A stretch of DNA of 64,000 nt, from the NCBI GenBank assembly GCA_040752215.1, contig JBFMEX010000070.1, positions 1 through 64,000 of the forward strand, given 5' to 3'. Below, in pieces: positions 8,384 to 16,716 of the stretch (position 1 is the stretch's first letter; every line of letters starts with the position of its first letter). The notes under the pieces are model-generated. The model was not told the origin of the DNA and did not search any database. It saw only the letters and a list, made by a program, of their open reading frames with translations. The translations under genes were made by a program, and so were the position numbers. Source of the DNA: JBFMEX01 sp040752215 (lineage in GTDB: Bacteria; Pseudomonadota; Alphaproteobacteria; Rhizobiales; Hyphomicrobiaceae).

Positions 8384-9115
8384 CTACTTGAAATCCGGGT
8401 TCTGCCAGCCCGGAGGCGCGACGCGGTCCTTCGGCGGCTTCAGCCGCGAGACGTAGTCCATGACGGCGACCACGTCGCGATCGTTGAAGCCTTCGATCTG
8501 CTTGACCATCTCGGGATTGGAGTTGCGCCGCTTGCCGCTCTTGATCTCGCGGAACTGGCGGATCAGGTACTCGAAGTGCTGGCCCTGGATCAGCGGGAAC
8601 CACTTCTCGTGCTTGCCCTCGCCGTTGTCGCCGTGGCACTTGACGCAGTTCTCCTTGTAGAGCTTGGCGCCGTGCTCGAGATCCTTGCCGGGTCCTTCGC
8701 CGTTTTCCGGCGTCATCGGCAATTTCGAGATGTAGGCCGAGACGTCGGTGATCGACTGCACGCCGCCGATCTCCTTCGGCAGCGCGAACGGGTACATGGT
8801 CGGGTTGTCGCGGTTCAAGGCGCGAATGTCCGAAAGCTGCTTGATGATCACCTCGAAGTGTTGGCCGGCGATCTGCGGGAAGGTGCCGTCCTTGCTGCCC
8901 CAGCCCTCGGGCAGATGGCAGGCCGAGCACACCTCGTAAACGGCCTTGCCGTTCTCGAGGTCCGGCTTCAGCTTCATCGCCTCGTCCTTCTCGCCGCCTT
9001 CCGCGTTCCAGACGTTGACGTTGGTCTTCTCGCCGGGGTCGCCACCGGCGCCAACCAACCCGGCGAGGGCCAGCGCAGCCACACCCGCGGACAATGCGCG
9101 CTTCATTCTCTTCAT
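8384..9115 (-). CDS. Diheme cytochrome c (c4-like) of the nos operon, NosC-type
   Basis: This periplasmic electron carrier is probably a donor to NosZ. The 243-residue product has a Sec signal peptide (about 1-22) and two heme c motifs, CSACH (63-67) and CVKCH (157-161). Each domain ends in a DVxAxMDYVSxL-type helix, giving a tandem class I (cytochrome c4-like) layout. The methionine ligands are plausibly in MYPF (about 107) and NPEM. The start has an excellent AGGAGG site. Wolinella-type clusters carry two cytochrome genes here (nosC1, nosC2); both members here are diheme. Confidence 0.9.
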   Translation of the reverse strand: MKRMKRALSAGVAALALAGLVGAGGDPGEKTNVNVWNAEGGEKDEAMKLKPDLENGKAVYEVCSACHLPEGWGSKDGTFPQIAGQHFEVIIKQLSDIRALNRDNPTMYPFALPKEIGGVQSITDVSAYISKLPMTPENGEGPGKDLEHGAKLYKENCVKCHGDNGEGKHEKWFPLIQGQHFEYLIRQFREIKSGKRRNSNPEMVKQIEGFNDRDVVAVMDYVSRLKPPKDRVAPPGWQNPDFK

Positions 9116-9174
9116 CTCGACCTCCTGTGCATAGGCTCTGCGACGCCGGTCGCGTCCCAGGTCGGGGTTGTCGA

Positions 9175-9876
9175 CTATTTGGGTGCCGTCGGGTCCTGCG
9201 CGGCGATGTAGGCCGCGAGGAACTCGATGTCGGCGTCGGACAATTCGTCGACGAAAGGCTTCATCGCCTCCGATTGGCCGTTGGCACGCGCGCCCGACTT
9301 GATGTCCTTCATCTGCGCAACGACGTAGGCGTGCTTCTGTCCCGCGATCGACGGGAAGCCCTCTTGCGGGGCTCGGCCGGCGGGGCCGTGGCAGGCCTCG
9401 CACTTCTCGGTGAAGATCTTGCCGGCCGCAGCGAGTTGCTCCGCCGTCGGCGGCGTCGCCGGCGCGGCGTGCTTCAACGGCTCGAGGGTCGCGAGCCAGA
9501 CCGAGATTGCCTTCACCTCGTCCTCGGTGATCCGCCGCTGGCCATCGGGCGCGATCAACGCGCCGCGCATGCCTTTGGCGCGCGGATTGCCGGAGCCGTC
9601 GGGACCGCCGACGCGCTTGCCGGACAGGATGTCCTCGATCTGCGCCACCATGTAGTCGGCACGCTGGCCCGCGAGTTCGGGATAATCCTGAATGGCCTTC
9701 TTCCCGTCCTTGCCGTGGCAGGCGATGCACGAGCGGGTCATGTAGAGCTTCTTGGCCGCAGCGGCGTCGACCGGTGCCGCGCCGGCTCCCTGCGCCAGCG
9801 ACACGGACGCGGCCAGCGTGACCGCGAGCATCGCACTCGCAACGGCGGGAACGAGGCCGGTTGGCGCATGCATCAT
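9175..9876 (-). CDS. Diheme cytochrome c (c4-like) next to nosZ, NosC-type
   Basis: This 233-residue secreted cytochrome has a signal peptide (about 1-29, ending near LAQG) and heme-binding motifs CIACH (50-54) and CEACH (159-163). Each domain has a PxxAGQ segment and a final helix, as in cytochrome c4 and cytochrome c553 tandem proteins. It immediately follows nosZ and precedes a similar diheme cytochrome, so duplication of an ancestral gene is likely. The two adjacent ATGs are preceded by a GAGG site; the first was taken. Role inferred: shuttle between the membrane quinol dehydrogenase and the CuA site of NosZ. Confidence 0.9.
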   Translation of the reverse strand: MMHAPTGLVPAVASAMLAVTLAASVSLAQGAGAAPVDAAAAKKLYMTRSCIACHGKDGKKAIQDYPELAGQRADYMVAQIEDILSGKRVGGPDGSGNPRAKGMRGALIAPDGQRRITEDEVKAISVWLATLEPLKHAAPATPPTAEQLAAAGKIFTEKCEACHGPAGRAPQEGFPSIAGQKHAYVVAQMKDIKSGARANGQSEAMKPFVDELSDADIEFLAAYIAAQDPTAPK

Positions 9877-9976
9877 GATCGATCCTCTTGCTGCATCAGC
9901 CGGTTTGCGGGAGCCGCGCGGGCCCTTGCCGCGAGTGGCCGGGCGGCAGCTATGCCGCCACCCGGCGCTGGTGCGT

Positions 9977-12271
9977 CTACTTGACGAGCTTGGCACCCTG
10001 CTGCTCCAGGTAGGTCTTTGCCCTGAGACCGATGTCGGCGGCCTTGACCTGGTACTGGAACCACTGCTGGGCCCAGAGCGTGGCGTTCTGCCAGTCCTTC
10101 TTGCCGGCGTAGTCCTCGGTCTTCTTCTTGGCGTCGGCGGCGAAGTTCAGCTGGTCGGTCGCGTCCTCGACGAGCGCCACTGCGGTCGGGAAGTCCTTGA
10201 AGTTGCGCTCGGTGATGAACTTGACCACGCTGTCGATCACGGCCTGCGTGTCGGTGTTGGTCTTGATCTGCTTGTTGTAGTCGTCGGCGGTGTAGGCTTG
10301 GCCTTCCTTCAGCGCCGCCTCCTCCACCTTCATGCCCTTCGGCCGGACCAGCAGATATCCCTGCATCTCGAGATGCAGCGCCGAGCAGAACTCGGTGCAG
10401 TAGTAGGGATAGACGCCGGGCTTGTCGGCCTTGAGCGTCGCCGAGACCGTCTTTCCGGGCTCGACCGACAGGTTGACGTTGTGGCCGCGGATCGCGAAGC
10501 CGTGCGTCTCGTCCTGTGCACGCTCGAGATTGGTCAGGTGGAACGTCACCGTCTCACCTTCCTCGACCTCGACGATTTCGGGCGTGATGTGCGAGCGGAT
10601 CAGCGAGCCGTAGACGTGCGTCCCGTCGTCCTTCTTCTCCACCCGCTCGCGCCCGGCGAGCACCGCATGCGGCGACTTGGTGTCGGCCCGGCTGTTCCAG
10701 CCCGACTTGTAGCGGATGTGCGGCTTCAACGTCTCCGCCTGGATGGCGACCGCGTAGTGCGGCTCGCCAAGCGGCAGCGGCATGTCGTAGAGCAGCTCCA
10801 TCTTGTCGCCGGAGATGTCGATCAGCTGGTGGTTCTGCGGATGCAGCGGGCCGACCGGCTGGAAGCGATCGATGGCGAGCTTGTTGAGCGCGACGAGGTA
10901 CTTGCCCTTCGGCTTCACCGAGTCGCCTTCCATCGTCATCAAGTGACCGATGTTGTAATGGACCGAGAGCTTGTCGAGGACCTTGCCCTCGCAGTAGTCC
11001 CACTTGGTCACCTGGCTGTCGACGTAGATCGACGTGTAGACCGTGCACGGCTTCGAATCGTACTGCGTGTGCAGCGGACCGAGGCCGACCTGCACCTGGG
11101 TGTGCAGCGACTTCTTGAGGTCGAGGATCGGAACGCCGTAGGGGTCCTTGGCGGCAAAGTCCTTGGCGGCGATCAGCGCCTTCATCTTTTCGAAGCTGTA
11201 GACGGAAGCGTGCGTGTCGAGCTTGCCGGCGACGATGATGAACTTGCCGTCGGGGCTGACGTCGACGCCGTGCGGGCTCTTCGGCTCGGGTACCAGGAAC
11301 ACCACGCCCTCGGCCGCGCCGACTTCGAGCGGAATGACGTCGTGGCCGTTGATCTTCTTGGCCTTGCCGGCCTTCACCAGCTCCTCCGCCTTCTGCCAGT
11401 TGATCATGTGCAGGAAGTCGGTGTCCTTCTGCGAGCAGCCGGCCTCGAACGGCGGGCGCCCCTTCTCGATGCCGCCGACGTAGCGCTCGGTGCAGAACGA
11501 GTTGGTGAACGAGAAGCCGTGGCTCGGGCCCTTGCCGGCGTCGGAGAGGTCCTGGCTGTAGGGCGGCAGCTCCACCGAGAAGCTCTGCTCCGGGACGATG
11601 CGCCCCTTCTGCTTGTCGAACTTCCAGTAGGTGACGGCGCCGCGATACTTCTCGTTGAACTGCGAGACCGGGACGTAGGCGTCCTCGAGCGGCCCGGCGT
11701 ACTGCGTCGCCTCGATGATGTACTCGGTGTTCTGGGTGACGAAGGCGCCGCCGTGCTCCGACTTCATGATCGGGTTGGCGACGATCTGCTTGGTCTCGAA
11801 GTCGGCGAGATCGATGACGGCGATACGCGGGTTGGCCTTGTCGTTGATGAACAGGTACTTGCCGTCGTACTCGCCGTTGGTCTCGGAGATCGCCGGATGG
11901 TGGGTGTCGCCGTAGGCGATGTCCTTGCCGTTGATCCGGCCCTGTGCCAGCACCGCCTTCGATTCCTCGTCGAAGCCGTAGCCCTGCCACGGCTCGGGGG
12001 TGAACACGGCCAGATACTTCAGGATGCGCATCGACGGAATGCCGTAGACGATCACCTGACCGCTCTGCCCACCCGACGAGAACACCACGAACTCGTCGCG
12101 CTTGCCGGTCGGAACGTACGTCTTGGCAGCCGCCAGGACGTCCTTCTGCGTCAGCCCGCGACGCTTCATGACGTCGTCGAGCGACTCCGCGCCGATTGCC
12201 GCGCCAGAGGCCGCGAGCCCGAAGCCTGCGGCGACCGACAACGACAGGATGCGCTTGAAACTCGTTTGCAT
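9977..12271 (-). CDS. nosZ: Nitrous oxide reductase NosZ, clade II (Sec-exported)
   Basis: NosZ reduces N2O to N2 in the periplasm. The 764-residue product starts with a Sec-type signal peptide (about 1-28, with no twin-arginine), which marks atypical or clade II enzymes. A beta-propeller with the CuZ ligand segment DTHHPAISE (122-130) follows, then a cupredoxin domain with CuA ligands His590, Cys625, Cys629, His633 and Met636 (YCTEFCSALHLEM). About 120 residues of predicted helical, Lys/Asp-rich sequence extend beyond the CuA site. Unlike Wolinella NosZ, this tail has no CXXCH heme motif. The start has a GGAGG site 8 nt upstream. It is the first gene of the minus-strand operon. Confidence 0.96.
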   Translation of the reverse strand: MQTSFKRILSLSVAAGFGLAASGAAIGAESLDDVMKRRGLTQKDVLAAAKTYVPTGKRDEFVVFSSGGQSGQVIVYGIPSMRILKYLAVFTPEPWQGYGFDEESKAVLAQGRINGKDIAYGDTHHPAISETNGEYDGKYLFINDKANPRIAVIDLADFETKQIVANPIMKSEHGGAFVTQNTEYIIEATQYAGPLEDAYVPVSQFNEKYRGAVTYWKFDKQKGRIVPEQSFSVELPPYSQDLSDAGKGPSHGFSFTNSFCTERYVGGIEKGRPPFEAGCSQKDTDFLHMINWQKAEELVKAGKAKKINGHDVIPLEVGAAEGVVFLVPEPKSPHGVDVSPDGKFIIVAGKLDTHASVYSFEKMKALIAAKDFAAKDPYGVPILDLKKSLHTQVQVGLGPLHTQYDSKPCTVYTSIYVDSQVTKWDYCEGKVLDKLSVHYNIGHLMTMEGDSVKPKGKYLVALNKLAIDRFQPVGPLHPQNHQLIDISGDKMELLYDMPLPLGEPHYAVAIQAETLKPHIRYKSGWNSRADTKSPHAVLAGRERVEKKDDGTHVYGSLIRSHITPEIVEVEEGETVTFHLTNLERAQDETHGFAIRGHNVNLSVEPGKTVSATLKADKPGVYPYYCTEFCSALHLEMQGYLLVRPKGMKVEEAALKEGQAYTADDYNKQIKTNTDTQAVIDSVVKFITERNFKDFPTAVALVEDATDQLNFAADAKKKTEDYAGKKDWQNATLWAQQWFQYQVKAADIGLRAKTYLEQQGAKLVK

Positions 12272-12436
12272 CGTGCAGCCTCCACCTCGTTGTGGACGGC
12301 CCCTCTCCGCTCCTCTGCACGTGGAGTCGGAGAGCGCGTTCGTGGCCGGGCCGCCTGGGCGCCATCCGCGCACGGCGGAATTGCCGTGGCACCGGGAGCC
12401 CTGCGCCAGGATGACCGCGAAGACCGCCTTGCGTGC

Positions 12437-12450
12437 TTGACTTTTGTTAA
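12437..12450. promoter_or_regulatory. FNR/NNR-type box in the nosZ-sco intergenic region
   Basis: TTGAC-TTTT-GTTAA matches the FNR/DNR/NNR consensus TTGAY-N4-RTCAA with a single mismatch. It lies between the divergent nosZ operon and the sco-cytochrome-regulator unit, 61 bp before the sco ATG and 166 bp before the nosZ ATG. A Crp/Fnr-family regulator is encoded in the plus-strand unit. Which promoter it serves is inferred, not shown. Confidence 0.55.
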
Positions 12451-12510
12451 GGGTTGGCAGGATCGCCGCCGACTATCCTGTCGCAGGATCGACAGAGCAC
12501 GGGGCGCGCG

Positions 12511-13131
12511 ATGCCAGGTTCGCGGACATGGTCGGGAGGAGGGCGTCTGCTCGGTGCCGCGCTGGCGGGTCTCGTTGTGCCCGTCGCGGGGCTCGCGGCG
12601 CTGGCCGAGGGGCCTCCGCAAGAGGTGGCCGCAATCGAGCCGGCACCGCTCGGCGGACGGTTCATCCTCGCCGCCCACGACGGGCGCACGGTGACGGACG
12701 AGGATTTCCGCGGCCGGCATTTGCTGGTGTTCTTCGGCTACACGCATTGTCCCGACGTGTGCCCGACCAGCCTGCAGACGGTGGCCCATGTGCTCGAGCT
12801 GCTCGGACCAGCGGCAGATCGCGTGCAGCCGGTGTTCATCACCGTCGATCCGGCACGAGATACGTCGAAGGTGCTCGCCGCCTTCGTCAACCACTTCGAT
12901 GCGCGCATCATCGGCCTGACCGGGTCCGAGCCGATGATCGACCGCGTCGCCAAGGGATTCCGCGTCAAGTACCAGAAGAGCGAGCCGTCGAAGGACGGCT
13001 TCTACTCGGTCGACCATACCGCGGCACTGTTCCACGTCGGCCCGGCCGGTCAGTCCATCGGCCGCTTCAACTACGAGGTGCCAGCGGAGGAGATCGCGGC
13101 GGCCTTGCGGGCGGCGATCGCCGTCGAATGA
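12511..13131 (+). CDS. SCO1/SenC-type copper chaperone
   Basis: Sco proteins bind copper with two cysteines and a histidine and help insert it into CuA centres, normally of cytochrome oxidase; NosZ also has CuA. The 206-residue product has an N-terminal hydrophobic signal or anchor (about 12-32) and a thioredoxin fold. Its metal motif CPDVCP places Cys80 and Cys84, and the distal ligand is His169 in SVDHTAALFH. The chosen ATG excludes an upstream in-frame TTG, which has no good leader. The stop overlaps the following multiheme gene (ATGA). The context suggests a role in NosZ CuA assembly. Confidence 0.88.
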   Translation: MPGSRTWSGGGRLLGAALAGLVVPVAGLAALAEGPPQEVAAIEPAPLGGRFILAAHDGRTVTDEDFRGRHLLVFFGYTHCPDVCPTSLQTVAHVLELLGPAADRVQPVFITVDPARDTSKVLAAFVNHFDARIIGLTGSEPMIDRVAKGFRVKYQKSEPSKDGFYSVDHTAALFHVGPAGQSIGRFNYEVPAEEIAAALRAAIAVE

Positions 13132-14351
13132 CGGTGCGAGGAGCACGATTGCGCGGCTGGGCTCGCCGCCTTCTCGCATCGGCGCGCGGGCGCGTCGTCA
13201 CGGTTGCCGGCCGCGCACCGTTGGTCGCGTTCGTCTCCGTGTTTCTCGGCGGCCTCGTATTCTGGGGCGCCTTCAACACCGCGATGGAGGCGACCAACAC
13301 GCTTCCCTTCTGCATCAGCTGCCACGAGATGCGGTCGACGGTGTACGAGGAGTACCGCCACACGGTCCATTTCACCAATCCATCGGGCGTGCAGGCCGTC
13401 TGCTCCGACTGCCACGTGCCGAAGGAATGGACCGCGAAGCTCGTGCGCAAGATCAAGGCATCGAAGGAGCTGCTGTACTGGGCGCTCGGCACCATCGACA
13501 CGCCGGAGAAGTTCGAGGCGCGGCGCTTGGTGCTGGCTATGCGTGTCTGGGAGGCCATGAAATCGAGCGACAGCCAGGAGTGCCGCAACTGTCACAATTT
13601 CTCGGTGATGGACACCGGCGGCCAGGGCCGCTTCGCCGGGCGCCTGCATCGCGAGGCGGTGGAGAGACGCAAGACCTGCATCGATTGCCATAAGGGCATC
13701 TCGCACCGCCTGCCGGCGATGCCGAAGCCCGCTCCCGAGCAGGCGCCGATCTTCGACAAGGAGCTGGCAGAAGAGATCAACATGACCTGTGCGCCTTGTC
13801 ACGGACGGCAGGGACAGGGCACCGCCGACGGAGTCTACCCGCGCCTCGCCGGTCTCGATCCCGCCTATCTGACGCGCCAGATCGACCACTTCAAGTCGAA
13901 GCAGAGGCTCAACATTCCGATGCTCCCCTATGCGACCGAGCGCGAGCTGCCGCCGGAGGACGTGCGCACCATCGTCGCCTACCTCTCCTCGGTTGATCTG
14001 GCGCGAAAGATCGGCGCCGTCGAGGAGAGCGGGTTCGACGCGCTTGCCCGTCTCAAGGAGAGCAAGGCCGTGCTCAACGTGCCGCTCTACCCCGGCGACG
14101 CCGAAAAAGGGCGGCGGCTCTACGACAAGGAGTGTGCGAGCTGCCACGGCCGCGACGGATACGGCGACAGGACGCGCGCGATCCCTCAGCTTGCCGGGCA
14201 GCACAGTAGGTATCTCAAGCGCCAGATCGCCGACTTCAGCTCCGGCGCGCGCATTCACGACGCTCCCGCCGATGCGGCGATTTTCGAGCGCTTCAGCGAT
14301 GATGAGATTGCGGACATTCTGTCCTACGTCTCGAAGCTCGACGACCTATAG
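13128..14351 (+). CDS. Hexaheme cytochrome: NapC/NirT-type quinol dehydrogenase fused to a diheme cytochrome c
   Basis: The 407-residue product has one membrane anchor (about 30-50), then a NapC/NirT-like domain with four heme motifs: CISCH (62-66), CSDCH (92-96), CRNCH (152-156) and CIDCH (184-188). Two class I cytochrome domains follow, with CAPCH (221-225) and CASCH (336-340). NapC/NirT proteins oxidise membrane quinol and deliver electrons to periplasmic reductases. Here the acceptor cytochrome is built into the same chain. It is translationally coupled to the sco gene and divergent from nosZ, so it is the likely quinol-to-NosZ link in a cluster that has no nosR. Ordinary NapC is about 200 residues; the C-terminal half resembles the NosC-type cytochromes of the same locus. 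Confidence 0.9.
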   Translation: MTVRGARLRGWARRLLASARGRVVTVAGRAPLVAFVSVFLGGLVFWGAFNTAMEATNTLPFCISCHEMRSTVYEEYRHTVHFTNPSGVQAVCSDCHVPKEWTAKLVRKIKASKELLYWALGTIDTPEKFEARRLVLAMRVWEAMKSSDSQECRNCHNFSVMDTGGQGRFAGRLHREAVERRKTCIDCHKGISHRLPAMPKPAPEQAPIFDKELAEEINMTCAPCHGRQGQGTADGVYPRLAGLDPAYLTRQIDHFKSKQRLNIPMLPYATERELPPEDVRTIVAYLSSVDLARKIGAVEESGFDALARLKESKAVLNVPLYPGDAEKGRRLYDKECASCHGRDGYGDRTRAIPQLAGQHSRYLKRQIADFSSGARIHDAPADAAIFERFSDDEIADILSYVSKLDDL

Positions 14352-14424
14352 CCCTCGACACGGTCCCGGATGATCCCGATAAAGGCGCTCCGTAGGTCTC
14401 TCGTGTCCAACCCTCGGTGAACAC

Positions 14425-15111
14425 GTGACGCTTTCACTCGCAGACTGGCACCGGCTCCACTCGGCGCGGCTGTTCGCCTCGCTGAGCGAGGAGGACTTCC
14501 GTGAGATCGTCGGCACGCCGCGCATCGAGCAGCTGGCCGAGGGCCGCACGCTGTTCCTCCAGGGCACGCCCGCAGCCGCGTTCTTCATCGTGCTCGACGG
14601 GTGGGTGGTGCTGACGCGGCGCCAGGCGGATGGCGAGCGTGCGGTGGTCAAGCTGGTCGGACCCGGCGAGAGCTTCGCCGAGGCGCTGATCATCCAAGGG
14701 GCCCGCTACCCGGTCTCGGCCGAGGCCGCGACCCAGGCGCGCCTCGTGCGCATCGACACCGCCGCGGTCCGCACGCTCGTCGCCGGCAATCCGCGCATTG
14801 CGCTTGCCATCGTCGCCGCCTGCCACAAGCAGCTGCACGAGCTGATCGAGCAGATCGAGCACATCAAGACGTGGTCGGCCCGCCGTCGCCTCGCCTGCTT
14901 CATCCTGAATGCGGTCGCCGTGAAGGAGGGGCGGGCGACAGTCACGCTGCCGGTCGACCGGGGGTTGATTGCAGCGCGCCTCGGTATGACGCCCTCCACA
15001 CTCTCGCGCACGCTCGCGGCGCTTGAGCCGCTCGGTATCATTGCCGCCGGGCGCCAGGTTGCGATCGCCGACGTTGCAGCCCTCTCCAACTTTGTCGACA
15101 AGCTCGAATGA
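14425..15111 (+). CDS. Crp/Fnr-family transcriptional regulator
   Basis: This 228-residue protein has an N-terminal cyclic-nucleotide-binding-like beta-barrel (about 15-125), a dimerisation helix (about 128-160), and a C-terminal winged helix with recognition region RLGMTPSTLSRTLAAL (185-200). It lacks the N-terminal cysteine cluster of oxygen-sensing FNR, so it is closer to the DNR/NNR type, which senses NO through heme or other means. That sub-assignment is inferred from context. The start is a GTG; no early ATG exists. It probably controls the divergent nos units through the FNR-type box at 12437. Confidence 0.85.
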   Translation: MTLSLADWHRLHSARLFASLSEEDFREIVGTPRIEQLAEGRTLFLQGTPAAAFFIVLDGWVVLTRRQADGERAVVKLVGPGESFAEALIIQGARYPVSAEAATQARLVRIDTAAVRTLVAGNPRIALAIVAACHKQLHELIEQIEHIKTWSARRRLACFILNAVAVKEGRATVTLPVDRGLIAARLGMTPSTLSRTLAALEPLGIIAAGRQVAIADVAALSNFVDKLE

Positions 15112-15419
15112 TTGGAGCCGCCATGCTGCGGCCTTGACCGCTGGCGTCGATCGGGGAGACTCGATTGCACATTTCGCAGCGAGGTAATTCGCGCCGGCGG
15201 CTCGGCGCCGGAGCGCGGCGAAGCGTCACTCGCCAGGGCGCTCCAATTAATCTGGAGCAAGGCTGACGCCCGTCGGCACGCGTACTATCATACTTGGTGG
15301 ACGGCCTCCCGGCAGTCGGGCCAGCCGCTTGCGACGTCCGCTCCGGCCCGCGGATCCGCAACACGAGCGAGCGACACTCTGTTGGAGCCAGGCATGAGCA
15401 GACGACTGGGAGCAGCGCC
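15112..15419. other. Intergenic region upstream of glgC
   Basis: No coding sequence is supported. It contains an imperfect operator-like dyad (GCTCCA...TGGAGC) at 15240-15258 and an AT-richer patch near 15284-15296. These are the only candidate control elements for glgC that can be seen. Confidence 0.5.
15240..15258. promoter_or_regulatory. Small dyad upstream of glgC
   Basis: GCTCCA and TGGAGC form 6-bp perfect arms around a 7-nt spacer that itself contains ATTAAT. It is AT-rich for this genome and 162 nt before the glgC start. It could be an operator or chance. Confidence 0.3.
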
Positions 15420-16688
15420 ATGATGACCCGAGGACCGGCGGTCGCATCGCTCGCGCGTGCCTCGATGGCCTACGTGCTGGCCGGCGGGCGGGGCACAAGG
15501 CTGATGCAACTGACCGAGCGGCGGGCCAAGCCCGCGGTCTATTTCGGCGGCAAGTCGCGCATCATCGACTTTGCGCTTTCCAATGCGCTCAACTCCGGCA
15601 TCCGCCGCATCGGGGTTGCCACCCAGTACAAGGCCCACAGCCTCATCCGACACCTGCACAACGGCTGGAACTTCTTCCGCCAGGAGCGCAACGAGGGGTT
15701 CGACATCCTCCCTGCCAGCCAGCGGGTGCCGGGCGAGAACTGGTACGCAGGCACCGCCGATGCGGTCTATCAGAACATCGATATCATCGAGGGCTACGAT
15801 CCGGAGTTCATGGTCTTGCTGGCCGGCGACCACGTCTACAAGATGGACTACGAGAAGATCCTCCTCCAGCACGTCGAGTCACGCGCCGACGTGACGGTGG
15901 CCTGCATCGAGGTGCCGCGCGACGAAGCGAAGGCGTTCGGCGTGATGCAGGTCGATGAGAACGACCGGATCGTCGGCTTCTTCGAGAAGCACGACAATCC
16001 GCCCGAGATGCCGGGCAAACCCGGCGTATGCCTCGCCAGCATGGGCATCTACGTCTTCGCGACCTGGTTCCTGATCGAGGAGCTGCGGCGCGACGCGGCC
16101 GATCCCCATTCCACGCGCGACTTCGGTAAGGACCTCATCCCCCACATCGTCGAGAAGGGCCACGCCGTCGCCCACCACTTCTCGCGCTCCTGCGTGCGGC
16201 CCAATCCCGAACTGCCGGTCTACTGGCGCGACGTCGGCACCATCGACGCCTACTGGCAGGCCAACATCGACCTGACCGACGTCGTCCCCGATCTCGACCT
16301 CTACGATCAGAGCTGGCCGATCTGGACCTATGCCGAGATCACGCCGCCGGCCAAGTTCGTCCACGACGTCGACGATCGGCGCGGGCAGGCGATGCAGTCG
16401 CTGGTCTCGGGCGGCTGCATCGTGTCGGGCTCGCTGGTGCGCCGCTCACTGCTGTTCACCGGCGTCCACGCACACTCCTACTCCAGCATCGAGAACGCAG
16501 TGTTGCTGCCGTATGTCAGAGTGGGGCAGGGCGCACGTCTCAAGAATGTCGTCGTCGATCGTGGCGTCAATATTCCACCCGGCCTCGTGATCGGCGAGGA
16601 TCCCGAGGAGGACGGCGCGCGCTTTCATCGAACAGCGGGCGGCATCTGCCTCGTCACCCAGGACATGATCGACCGGATTGCCGGCTGA
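15420..16688 (+). CDS. glgC: Glucose-1-phosphate adenylyltransferase (ADP-glucose pyrophosphorylase)
   Basis: GlgC makes ADP-glucose from ATP and glucose-1-phosphate, the committed step of bacterial glycogen synthesis. The 422-residue product is of normal length. The nucleotide-binding motif AGGRGTRL is near residues 22-29, the glucose-1-phosphate site WYAGTADAVYQN near 105, and the catalytic DHVYKMDY near 140. The C-terminal left-handed beta-helix region begins near 300. Two consecutive ATGs follow a GGGAG site; the first was used. It is convergent with glgP, with only 28 bp between stops, and no terminator hairpin was recognised there. Confidence 0.96.
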   Translation: MMTRGPAVASLARASMAYVLAGGRGTRLMQLTERRAKPAVYFGGKSRIIDFALSNALNSGIRRIGVATQYKAHSLIRHLHNGWNFFRQERNEGFDILPASQRVPGENWYAGTADAVYQNIDIIEGYDPEFMVLLAGDHVYKMDYEKILLQHVESRADVTVACIEVPRDEAKAFGVMQVDENDRIVGFFEKHDNPPEMPGKPGVCLASMGIYVFATWFLIEELRRDAADPHSTRDFGKDLIPHIVEKGHAVAHHFSRSCVRPNPELPVYWRDVGTIDAYWQANIDLTDVVPDLDLYDQSWPIWTYAEITPPAKFVHDVDDRRGQAMQSLVSGGCIVSGSLVRRSLLFTGVHAHSYSSIENAVLLPYVRVGQGARLKNVVVDRGVNIPPGLVIGEDPEEDGARFHRTAGGICLVTQDMIDRIAG

Positions 16689-16716
16689 TCGCCTCCGACG
16701 TGCATCGCGTCGCGGG

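Noticed and set aside
12454..12510. Upstream TTG extension of the Sco gene
   Set aside because: It would add 19 residues before a normal signal sequence and overlaps the region of the FNR-type box downstream edge; the ATG gives the expected Sco N-terminus.
9752..12694. A 980-codon open frame on the plus strand antisense to nosZ
   Set aside because: It is a GC-driven shadow: no ribosome binding site, no recognisable domain, and nosZ on the other strand is unambiguous.
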